From Anticarsia gemmatalis (taxonomy: Eukaryota > Arthropoda > Insecta > Lepidoptera > Erebidae): DNA of 64,000 nucleotides. A model generated the notes under the pieces. It was given only the letters and a program-made list of their open reading frames with translations, did not search any database and had not been told where the DNA came from. Positions 23,501-31,874 of the stretch are shown here, piece by piece (the first letter of the stretch is position 1; the number at the start of each line of letters is the position of its first letter). Where the stretch lies: NCBI RefSeq assembly GCF_050436995.1, contig NC_134745.1, positions 3,844,001 through 3,908,000 of the forward strand. The letters run 5' to 3'. Both the position numbers and the translations under genes were made by a program.

Positions 23501-23503
23501 ATT
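11342..23503 (-). CDS. Cda5: Chitin deacetylase, Cda5 type, with giant linker and alternative catalytic exons (5' exon missing)
   Basis: Secreted zinc-type CE4 enzyme that removes acetyl groups from chitin in cuticle and tracheal matrix. Sixteen or more coding exons are seen, all GT-AG and in phase. A six-cysteine peritrophin-A domain (exons e1-e2) is followed by a linker of very large Pro/Ser/Thr/Gln-rich exons and then the CE4 domain (e11-e16). CE4 motifs present are TFDD, SHT(V/I)SHS, RGMRAPF, TYDSS and LFYHAAWF. There is no LDL-receptor class A domain between the two. This architecture (CBD, long low-complexity linker, CDA) is what I know for the CDA5 group; CDA4 is similar but short. With all cassettes and one of the alternative exons, the visible part codes about 2,450 residues. 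Without linker exons e4-e10 it codes about 640. The first exon begins with AA of a split codon, so a signal-peptide exon lies further upstream and was not found. Confidence 0.85.
11725..11923 (-). CDS. Cda5: Cda5 exon e15: CE4 motif 5
   Basis: Acceptor tttctttccag. APFGLFYHAAWFTQPHHKEG contains the motif-5 His. It is followed by FLDFINQMPDVWIVTNWQAL. Ends NYQ at donor GTACGA, phase 0. Confidence 0.9.
12037..12133. repeat. TIR-MITE family copy 1 (truncated), in Cda5 intron
   Basis: Starts gaaaatctgatcagcgcc and ends ccgactgcagaaaattgtgc. Matches the copies at 53144, 57517 and 59150. The 5' end is missing. Confidence 0.65.
12297..12441 (-). CDS. Cda5: Cda5 exon e14: CE4 domain
   Basis: Acceptor gtcgttttag. 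VWEVPMVMWQDLNGGRCSMG and DACANPPEAENVYKMILKNF are standard insect CDA sequence. Ends AG at donor GTAAAA. Confidence 0.9.
12562..12854 (-). CDS. Cda5: Cda5 exon e13: CE4 motifs 2-4
   Basis: Acceptor accaatttcag. HSFGEQFSQKKWYREVGGQR supplies the second metal-binding His. VRGMRAPFLSVGG is CE4 motif 3, and ANFTYDSSLPVYENRPPSWP is motif 4. Ends PTKSYPG at donor GTAATT. Confidence 0.9.
13107..13332 (-). CDS. Cda5: Cda5 alternative exon e12b (catalytic motif 1)
   Basis: Acceptor aaccactacag and donor GTAAGT. 226 bp. Encodes DLPVDQVPQIVLLTFDDSVN and ends AAGHEMASHTIS. All CE4 residues are kept. Differences from e12a cluster after VNDLNK (GLYADLFEKGRV against MYYEEIFERGRK). This fits the two CDA5 isoforms (a and b) that I recall being reported in moths. 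Confidence 0.88.
13605..13830 (-). CDS. Cda5: Cda5 alternative exon e12a (catalytic motif 1)
   Basis: Acceptor tgtgacttag and donor GTAAGT. 226 bp. Encodes NLPVREVPQMVLITFDDAVN and ends ADGHEFGSHTVS. Carries the CE4 TFDD motif (catalytic base and metal ligand) and the first histidine of the SHT-S-H motif. It has the same phase and length as e12b, with about 57 of 76 residues identical. Using both exons, or neither, would shift the frame, so they must be mutually exclusive. Confidence 0.88.
14019..14212 (-). CDS. Cda5: Cda5 exon e11: linker end and start of CE4 domain
   Basis: Acceptor ttgtcgagcag. Encodes RNRPTLKPSTAIVSENVKFS, then KCRKDVCLLPDCYCGGKDIP. The four-cysteine segment is the conserved start of insect chitin deacetylase catalytic domains. 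Ends with G of a Gly codon at donor GTACGT. Confidence 0.87.
14392..14490 (-). CDS. Cda5: Cda5 exon e10: short linker exon (99 bp)
   Basis: Acceptor atacacttttcag. Encodes PTSTRGRGSAHYSTASGSDS, then QSQPAPNRGTPP plus AC at donor GTTAGA. Same phase at both ends. Skipping it would leave the frame intact. Confidence 0.7.
15205..17223 (-). CDS. Cda5: Cda5 exon e9: second giant linker exon (2,019 bp)
   Basis: Acceptor gtattcaacag, then SSTDESPIPESSSKPSDETT. A 673-codon cassette rich in Ser, Thr, Arg and Asp. It has a mucin-like Thr run (TTTTTTTTSTTTSTTQ, near 16215-16270) followed by a basic RKRSRQR. It ends KCNEIKYQ plus AG at donor GTACAA. Same phase at both ends. The open frame continues past the donor to 14985. 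The donor choice is by phase and is less certain than the acceptor. Confidence 0.78.
17687..17860 (-). CDS. Cda5: Cda5 exon e8: Thr/Ser-rich linker
   Basis: Acceptor attgccaatccag. Encodes GEGNELGYDHNPSSVKTTLY, then a mucin-like TTPPTTSTSTTTQRPTT. Ends CCA AG at donor GTACTA. The phase matches the next exon (AG|A). The open frame runs on past the donor to 17620. Length 174 bp, skippable in frame. Confidence 0.75.
17972..18018 (-). CDS. Cda5: Cda5 exon e7: 47-bp micro-exon
   Basis: Acceptor gctcttttcag and donor GTAAGT, both strong. Encodes INTQNQYQTPIRHST plus AG of a split codon. Its phases (0 in, 2 out) are exactly those needed to join e6 to e8. Exons e5, e6 and e7 together are 348 bp and form an in-frame block. 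Confidence 0.78.
18181..18329 (-). CDS. Cda5: Cda5 exon e6: linker
   Basis: Acceptor ggtattggcag. Encodes DYVQQYNTASLRPVVQQTYR, then PPPARRPVETYTPRPSPDDY, ending QPQ. Donor GTAATT, phase 0. Confidence 0.8.
18870..19021 (-). CDS. Cda5: Cda5 exon e5: linker
   Basis: Acceptor gtatttttag. Encodes LEPTESVTPVQYSASPRPKM, then YDPFYAVYDEDGELYKDT, and ends with one base (G) at donor GTAACA. Tyr/Asp-rich. Confidence 0.8.
19290..22070 (-). CDS. Cda5: Cda5 exon e4: giant 2,781-bp linker exon
   Basis: Acceptor cattatttgcag, then SEDKSDIVTDSHHD. The single open exon of 927 codons ends DDKTN plus AG at donor GTAATT. It is rich in Pro, Ser, Gln, Asn and Thr, with a dense Asp/Glu run at about 21019-21113. 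Two furin-type sites are present: RKKR (21956-21967) and RGKR (21791-21802). There is no recognised fold and almost no cysteine. The entry and exit phases are the same (two-base carry), so the exon can be skipped in frame. Confidence 0.83.
22150..22433 (-). CDS. Cda5: Cda5 exon e3: linker
   Basis: Acceptor aaaattacag. Starts QQQLYAEVDDLPPVEEIESD and ends APQSY plus AG at donor GTAAGT. Low-complexity, probably disordered, no recognised domain. Confidence 0.83.
22539..22761 (-). CDS. Cda5: Cda5 exon e2: end of chitin-binding domain and proline-rich stretch
   Basis: Acceptor atttcatttag. SHELQTCDWPRNVGC closes the peritrophin-A domain with the last two cysteines. It is followed by EQRPRERQ and runs of Pro (PPPPPPRRTPPPPP). 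Donor GTATCT, phase 0. Confidence 0.88.
23296..23503 (-). CDS. Cda5: Cda5 exon e1: first part of peritrophin-A chitin-binding domain
   Basis: Acceptor gtttatttccag. Encodes ECYGAQSDRSRSRSG, then DFDCPEEFGYYPHPTDCSLY and CVFGGALLESCTGGLMY. Four of the six domain cysteines are here, plus one near the mature N-terminus. It ends AG of a split Ser codon at donor GTAAAA. It enters with a one-base carry. Confidence 0.88.
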
Positions 23504-25012
23504 CTGGAAATAAACAATAATTCTTATAAGTTTAAGCCACTAGGTACTATTAGGCAAGAAAACAAAAGTCATATTCTAGACATTTTTGAAGTGAAAAGTG
23601 TATTTATGCAAGATTTTTTTACAGATATGCTACTTTGACTGTAGTCACACAATGTGTCACGTTTGTTGTACAAAGTGCCTGATAAATTGCCATCCATTAG
23701 AAGAATGGTAACTCAAACATATTGAAAATGTGGGTGTAAGTTTTTGCTTTGGAAGTATAGCTAAATGGTTACTAATAACCCGACCAATCAAAGTTTCGTA
23801 TGTAGAAATCAGGGTGTTATCCAACGAGTGACATAAAATTAAACGGTACGAACATGACAATTGTCGCAAGCGGCTGCAATAACGCGCCACTACGAAATCG
23901 TCGCCGATACACTTTCATTATAACCGCACACTAATCAGAATAATAACCAGAAACCGCTGGTTTAATGGCTGTACTTTATATGTTAGTCGCAATACACGGT
24001 ATGGCGCTCAATATGCTCATTTTATTTACAAATGGCTCGTTTACTTATTTGAAGCTTAACCAGGGTATTCTATTGGCTAGGGCTAGAATTCAGTAAGGAA
24101 TAAAATTCGCAAATTTATTAAAATATCTAATATCACCTATATACAACTTCGATAAGAAACTGAAACGATAATTATTGTAAACAATTTTTAAGACATTTTT
24201 GATATTGCCTGAGTTTTCAGAACGCCCTAAAGTCTAATACAAAACCTTAAGGTCTCATTGTAAGCTCTAAAGCCTAGTACAATAAATACAGCTGGTTTTT
24301 CCCTGTAGAATATTATATTTTGACCTGGAATAAAGCAGGTCACCGAGTACAGTATGTCTCCGGCCTAAAGCACGCAGTTGCAACAGTGTCCTTGCAAGAC
24401 CGCATGCACTGCCGCAACCGAATACCTTACACTATCTCACCACGCTTAACTTTATCAGATCGGGGCAATCAAGCCAATCTCTACCTTAATATACTGATAA
24501 CATAATTGATTTCGCAAGAGCACATTAATTTAAAACATAAAAAAATGCGAAAGCTATTATAGGTATATGTTGTACATACAAATTATAACAGCGTGTAATA
24601 CTCCAAAATATTTCAATAAATGAAAATCAGCTGTCTGTTTGTGACGCTTTCGCAGGTTAACTATTGAACAGATTATGATAAAATTTTGCTTGGAGATATT
24701 TAGATGCTTCCAAATGGTGCTTAATTTGGGATACTTTTTTGAAAATCCTTGCAGAGATTGACTAGTATACTAGTGATAATAATAATAATTGATTTCGCAA
24801 CAACACATGTCAAGAATCCAACGTTTGTTGATTGTGTAATCAAATTATTGTATAACAATAGGAATTGTGCTTTTTTTTCACATTCCGAGAGCATAATGGC
24901 AGTTCAAAAAATGGCCAATTGACGGTTATTGTAGAGTTTTGATAGTTCGTAATGTTTGTTACTGGCATTACGTGGTAATTAAGTAGAGGTGTATATTATA
25001 CTGTATAATTAA
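23504..25012. other. Upstream of visible Cda5 exons, AT-rich, no exon found
   Basis: Probably Cda5 intron. The open frames at 23657-23890 and 24320-24505 lack a signal peptide, a donor in the needed phase, or any recognised domain. Confidence 0.5.
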
Positions 25013-25480
25013 TGCCACCAAAAACATTCTGTAAAAACCTCAAGTCTCGCCGTAAAAAGTTGTGAGATCTATATAATACCAAGTCGATTAATCTATTCAG
25101 TCTCTACTTAAAGGACCTTCTGTCTTAAGTTATTACGTATGTTATTATCATGCCAATTTAAAAAAAATACCTTTAAAACAAATAGACCGACCTGGCCATC
25201 GCATGATTTAATTATTAGTATGTATCACACTATACAGCACGACGAGAAGTAAATGCTCCTGAAATGTTAATAGCGAATTTGTGTTTTCTTGCGATGACCA
25301 AGTCGATCTATTTGTTTTAAAGGTATTTTTTTTAAATTGGCATGATAATAACATACGTAATAACTTAAGACAGAAGGTCCTTTAAGTAGAGACTGAATAG
25401 ATTAATCGACTTGGTATTATATAGATCTCACAACTTTTTACGGCGAGACTTGAGGTTTTTACAGAATGTTTTTGGTGGCA
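25013..25480. mobile_element. Long palindromic element (190-bp arms, 88-bp loop)
   Basis: Left arm 25013-25202 begins tgccaccaaaaacattctg. Right arm 25291-25480 is its near-perfect reverse complement and ends tttttggtggca. The loop is 25203-25290. It looks like a non-autonomous foldback or MITE-type element. A single arm of it recurs at 31451-31654. Confidence 0.8.
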
Positions 25481-25592
25481 TCTCACTTCTTTTTGTAAAG
25501 CGAACATAAGTCCAATTTGTATGGAAAGACGTTTTTTTTTCATAATTCAACATATTTTCCTATGGGAATGATGTTCAGTTTCATGGGCTAAA

Positions 25593-26160
25593 CATCCTTA
25601 TCCACCCTATACCCCCCCCCGTTATGTCTCATATAGTAGGTACCTATTTACACCTATTTATTTTATTTTCTACTGTAGTAATAATTCATTAACTGCAAAT
25701 GTAACCTTGTAATCTTATACATTTATATGGGATTACAAAGTTATTGTTGCAGTTGGTGTATTTAGAAAACTGGACCGAAATTAGAAAATATTAAATTTTT
25801 CCCATGATTAAGACACTAAACCCTATTTGTATTCTAAATTTAAAGCTTCTAAGTCTGCTAGAAGTACCTTAGACTTTTGATGATCGGTGAGTCAGTGAGT
25901 CAGTGAATCAGTGAGTGACAAAATTCAAAATTTTAACAAGTTCTCATTCATAAACTACTGGTTCAAATTGACTGAAATTTTAAATATACCGTGTTTATAC
26001 AATGACTAATTAGTTGCTGAAAATCCAGGCTTCTTGTTTTATCCACAACGAAATTATAGGGGTGTCAAAAATAGCCCGAATTGCTTCGAGAAAAGGATGT
26101 TACGGCCGTGCCGCTTTTTTTTTTGCTCGACTTGCGGGGGCACTTCCGTGCCCCCAGATG
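25593..26160 (+). repeat. Interspersed repeat U, copy 1
   Basis: About 570 bp, running from a C-rich stretch (accccccccc) through a GTGAGTCA-type tandem at 25885-25920 to a terminal hairpin (ggggcacttccgtgcccc). It recurs in inverse orientation at 30880-31450. No coding capacity is recognised. Confidence 0.75.
25884..25919 (+). repeat. Short tandem repeat gtgagtca
   Basis: Four to five degenerate units of gtgagtcagtgaatca. The counterpart in the inverse copy is near 31121-31158. Confidence 0.7.
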
Positions 26161-29100
26161 TGTGGGCTAGTATAATTATGACCTCATTCGCTGACGCTTT
26201 TGGGCATAGCGATGGCAAATATAATATAATTTAATGCGATCGTCTGGTTACTAAGCGAGAATTGCACGTAGCCTTAAAAGTTTCATAATGCATAATAATT
26301 ATATTTTAATTTTTTTTAAGCTTAGTGTTTAAAACATTAAAATACCTCAGTCAATTTCGGTACTGTCCTATTGGTGGGCAAAGATTTCCCCAAAATGCTT
26401 CACAGAGAGCACAGAGGCAATGTCGCCTTCTCACGTATAACGTTTAAAAGTAAAACTGTAACATTCCAACAATCAAGATTCACAGCGCAAGTTACGAACT
26501 TATTATCTCTGTGAAAAGAAACCGAGAGTTAAGAGCTTTTATCTTAATCGCGAACAATTTTGTCACGTTCTTATTGTATCACGTTGTACGTGGGATTTAG
26601 GCCACAAGGCGAATCTCGCAGATTAAAATATTAAGTCGTTTTCAAGAGTTTTATTACGCTACCTTATGTGCTGTTGCCTAATTTGGGATTTAATATCGAT
26701 GGCAGAATATAGGTTATTGTTGATATGGGTATTGAATATATTGATGGTTTAATGAAGATGAGTTGTCGTCCGGTAGCACGAAAATATATGATGATGACTC
26801 ATTTGATGAGCTTTTTGTCGATAGTTATAAATATCAAAGACTTTCAGCTAATACCAATGACAAAGTAAAGATAGTCTCCTTAATAAAAACAATATTTTTA
26901 TCAATAACTATTGTTTAATAAATAACCTCTAAAAATAAATTATCGTCACGTTTTAATATTTTTCTTCTTCGAATAAGTATTGTTAGCGCATCTAGTTAGA
27001 CTGACTTTAGATAATATTATCTGTCACTTTATAAATAGGCTGATTTAAATGTAAGTACAAATACATATTATTATGTCATTTGCACAACATACAATCCATA
27101 CACCATCATTTCCATTACTCAATGTACGGTGTGAAGACAGACAGAAGACTTCAAAGTAATAACATCACATAATGCGCTGCTTTCTTCACGATTAATTGCC
27201 TTCCACGAATGACAGGTGCCATCTTGTTATGATTTAATGTCATTATTATTCGTTCCGCAAACATTTTACATAATTAATTGACTAAACGTTAGCTTCTGGT
27301 ATGTTAGCCGCCTGTGTTTTTACCTAATTTAGAACTGTTTTATAATGTTGGTACCTATCTCTAATAACCATACGTAAATAAATAAAATATCGCATTTTCT
27401 TTTTTTTCTCTAAAGCCTATGTAACATAACCAAGTTTCCACTTCAACACCAACATAACACAGTTTATAGAAAGCAGACGCGATGGCAAATATATTATGCA
27501 TTCAAACTCTACAAAACCAAAAGATCGTAAACAACCTATAGGTCCAAATACGTCCACAATATCATAAAGACATTTATAGGAAATCTGCATATAATACAAA
27601 CTCATAACAAAACAATACAAGTAATTTTGCAAAGGTAATACGCAGACCTTATCTAGATACAGCCGCATCATGCCACACAGTTTTGCAAGACAACCTTGTG
27701 TTCGAGACTACAGCATCACCATTGAACAATAGTAATGGTAATAACCAAACAAAAGCTTGAGTTTCCCACAAGTAGCTAATCCACGTTAAAGGCAGTTGCA
27801 GTTCTGATAACACGACACACAATTCTGAACCTTACACATATGGCTGTATGATTGATAATAGAATGAAAGTTATGTCGTCAGTGTCGACATACGACCGTCA
27901 AGATTTGGGCCGTGATCAGCACGCGCTCAACCGATACATGCCTCAGGCTTATCTGCGTGTGCGCAACCAACTTGTAATTTGTTAATTATAAAATTAGCCT
28001 CGCGTTAATCGCCATACATTACATCGTTAAAATATTTGCTAAACAATAAATCTATATTCAATGAGATTTAGCCTTAAGCCTACCGCATTATTTTTTAGTC
28101 CCGGCAATCTTGTATGCAAATTCATCGTATTGAGATCGTTGACATTTAAACAATGATTTATACGACTAGACATCCCATTACAATACATATACTAGTTAAG
28201 GCAAATAGAAGGCTATGTTATTGTACAATAGCTCTCTATTGAATCAGTTGTATTAAAACAGATTAGGAAACTATAGCATCGTGTAATTACCGTAAGCAGT
28301 TGCATCGCATAAACGACGGATGCGAAATGGACACACGCCCATCCTAATGGCTAGCTAAACCATGGCTAAATGTAGGCAAATCGCAACAAAGTAAAATTAC
28401 AGCACAACGAAATCGACCCAGTTTGGCAACGACTCGGTACCCAGAACCCATATTAACTTATTAATCAATCAGCAAGTCCCTTGGTCGTGGCTCCGGGTGT
28501 TGCAAAAGGTAATAAATCTGCAATTATTCGCCGTGGACGAACCATAGAAGCATGAGATCCATAATAATGTCTAGTTGTGTGGGAAATGCTCAGGCGATTT
28601 ATCTGCACATTGCAATATGACGTGTTGAAATATTCTCCAAGCATTGTGTACATACGATGCTCTATATAAACTCGAATCCGTCGTTTCAAGATCGTTGACT
28701 CCGACATTCTCGGCCGTTTTCTTCCTATCCTACGTCGATTGCGTTTCCATGTTTGTGAAATCAAAAAGAAACTCAATGACTATTAGGCGATAACTACAGG
28801 ATAGGTGTGGGCGGGCGCACGTCGAATATCCAAGTATTGCGAACATATTTGCATTCTGCAGCCAAGTTGAATGCATTTATTACACCCACCGTGATTACGA
28901 ATTCTCTGAATCCAATCTAAATTGTACATACATGAAAAACAAAACTCTCCTTAATTGGAAATGCATGCAATGATAATAAATCCTAGGACACCTACTAAGA
29001 CTACCTCATACGCTTTACGTATTTCAATGTCTGCAAGTTACTAGGAAATAAATTGCCAAAGAATCGTCAAACAATAGAAAGAATTATCTGCGCAGGAAAT

Positions 29101-30879
29101 TCCCAAGTATGAATGAAATATGTGTTCATAAACAATGCTTGAATTATGTTCTGCACACAGAGTCATAGATCAAGTAAAATGAATGTATGATCACTCGGGC
29201 AGTCAGGTTAACGCGTTGTATCAGATTTTCGCAGCGAGCAACAATGTTAGAAATGTGGAGCCAGAGGGAACTCGACGGCGGGATATGTAAGTAACCTCGT
29301 GGGAGGTAAATGGACCAGGATAGTCAATAGGTGGGTGAATCAACGGCTAGGATGCGAGTAGGCGAACTTGGACAGAGGTGATTGTATTGAATGATTTATG
29401 ATATCTGGAATCTTGTAATGCTAATGTAGTTAATGCAAATAGGGTCAAAACAACGAAGAAAACAATCTTGGATGGTTCTAGACAATTTATACTTGACAGA
29501 GATGTAAATAGCAAACTACACTTTACTTAGAGTAAGTATAATCAAGATAAAATGTATTAACTGTATCTCTAAGCTTGTATCCATAAATAAAATACATGAT
29601 ACAAAAGAGATTGCAAATCAGTGCAATGTCTGAAGTAGTTTTTAACTAGATCAATGTGAATAGGTTAGTCAGAGGTCAGTGATTCATTACCGTGTTTATA
29701 TGTAACAGCAATTACGTCTAGTCTGCTCTAATATTGCCCAATAGACGAAATTGTATGTTCCCTACACATGAACAATGGATTAAAATCGTGATGGCGTGCC
29801 CTTTGTGGAGCGTTGACCTTTTAGCTTTAATTCCTATCTACAGCCTATATCACCTCGGCGAACTGCCCATTCGTGGTTTGGCTGCACAATATAGATAATG
29901 ATACGTCAAAAACAGCCTTGGACCTCTCACTCACAATAAATTCATTATTAACAATAACAATGTAGGCGTCATTCAAATGTTTGGTCACCGAAACTCATTA
30001 AAATTGACGAACGATATTTTACTGCCTTTTTCGTTTTGGATCATTACTGTCAAACGAAATCTAGATATAGAAGGTAATGATATCAAATCAAATAACGATC
30101 ACGAGAATTCGTTTAAGACATTTACAAGATACGATCCAATCTGACACCCAATTATGAATTTGTATTTGAATGAGGTAACTCTATTCAATTTATTAAATAA
30201 CATTGTTATGTAACAATAAATAGTTCTGACACAACTATGATTTTCTTTTGAATATGACAACAAAAAAGATTTCATCTATGATACTTCAATATTTCGATCA
30301 ATGAGATACGAATTCGTTGCACGCAATTACAATAAATAAAAGTGAACCAGTTTCATTTAAATATTTTGTAAGTGGTGAATTGTAATATTTTTAAGATTGG
30401 CTAAGTTGGTTTCAAAATATTCTTTCAATTTTAATCTGTGTTTTTTTTACAGCAATCGTCAATTTTTACTATCCTAGTTAGTTAGGAATGAAATACAAAA
30501 AATAAAAAATTGTGCAGGTTGTCCTTGCAGACAATTTAGGCATACTTCCTTATATGATCTTTTATAATATGTTTAATATTTTAGTAGGTATACTATATTT
30601 ATCAACAAAATAATGCTTATCATAATTGCAAATATGTAACTACGATCTATATCAAAATGATTCTAGTTAAAACAAATTCATAGCACATGGTTAGTATTGC
30701 GGCACCATCAATGACCGAACATTACGTGTGGTAAGATCGCCTCGGGCTTCGCTCTATTACGGTTTACACGCCCCGAAATATTGTTAATGTTGTTAAACAA
30801 CTACATGAATAATACAGAATACATTATAGTACAGAATACATTAATCTGTATTTAAACCCACTCGTTATAATTATGTTTA
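26161..30879. other. Non-coding stretch between inverted repeats
   Basis: No supported gene. The part from about 27,700 to 29,450 is less AT-rich than its surroundings. The minus-strand open frame 28465-28776 (103 codons, Lys/Arg-rich start) matches nothing I recognise. The end near 30725-30772 (ctcgggcttcgctcta) resembles transposon debris. Confidence 0.45.
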
Positions 30880-31450
30880 ATCTGGGGGCACGGAAGTGCC
30901 CCCGCAAGTCGAGCAAAAAAAAGCGGCACGGCCGTAACATCCTTTTCTCGAAGCAATTCGGGCTATTTTCGACCCCCCTATAATGTCGTTGTGGATAAAA
31001 CAAGAAGCCTGAATTTTCAGCAACTAATTATTCATTGTATAAACACGGTATATTTAAATTTCAGTCAATTTGAACCAGTAGTTTAAAAATAACAACTTGT
31101 TAAAATTTTGAATTTTGTCACTCACTGATTCACTGACTCACTGACTCACTGACTCACCGATCATCAAAAGTCTAAGGTACTTCTAGCAGACTTAGAAGCT
31201 TCAAATTTAGAATACAAGTAGGGTTTAGTGTCTTAATCATGGGAAAAATTCAATATTTTCTAATTTCAGTCCAGTTTTCTAAATACACTAACTGCAACAT
31301 TAACTTTGTAATCCCATATAAATGTATAAGATTACAAGATTATATTTGCAGTTAAGAATAATTACTACTGTAGAAAATAATAAATAATAGGTGTAGATAG
31401 GTACATACTATACGAGGCATAACGGGAGGGGATGTAGGGTGGGTAAGGGT
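30880..31450 (-). repeat. Interspersed repeat U, copy 2 (inverted)
   Basis: Reverse complement of 25593-26160 with modest divergence. It begins with the same hairpin (gggggcacggaagtgccccc) and includes the CTGACTCA tandem. It abuts a single arm of the palindromic element. Confidence 0.78.
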
Positions 31451-31654
31451 GACCAAGTCGATCTATTTGTTTTAAACGTAAAATATTTTTAATATTGGCA
31501 TGATAATAACTTATGTAATAACTTAAGACAGAAGGTCCTTTAAGTAGAGACGAAATAGATTAATCGACTTGGTATTATATAGATCTCACCACTTTTTACG
31601 CCAGAAAGACTGAGCTGCGAGACTTGAGGTTTTTACAGAATGTTTTTGGTGGCA
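31451..31654 (+). mobile_element. Solo arm of the palindromic element
   Basis: Matches the right arm 25291-25480, from gaccaagtcgatctatttg to tttttggtggca, with a short extra segment (agaaagactgagctg). The opposite arm is absent. Confidence 0.78.
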
Positions 31655-31812
31655 TGAATAATTGTCTTTGTGCAGAGCTATAATTGTAGCAAATGTTATT
31701 CGTCATGAAGTACAGGTATCTAAAACCAAAGCAATGTTCTCAATAGATAAAGGAAAAGGATCTATCTATATTTAATTCTAATTCTTGTTACAGGTTACCA
31801 TTAACAATGGTA

Positions 31813-31874
31813 ATTACATACATACGTAACATCACGCCTTTTCCCATAGTGATAGACAGAGACCAAAGAACGCC
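31813..31874 (+). repeat. Lepidopteran-type dispersed repeat, fragment
   Basis: acatacatacgtaacatcac, gccttttcccatag, then cagagaccaaagaacgcc. The same core recurs at 40280-40412 and inverted at 58071-58180. I recognise the core as common in moth genomes but cannot name the family. Confidence 0.6.

Noticed and set aside
26134..26177. Helitron 3' end (hairpin followed by CTAG)
   Set aside because: The hairpin ggggcacttccgtgcccc is followed by CTAG in copy 1, but the inverted copy diverges right after cccccagat, so CTAG is not part of the element.
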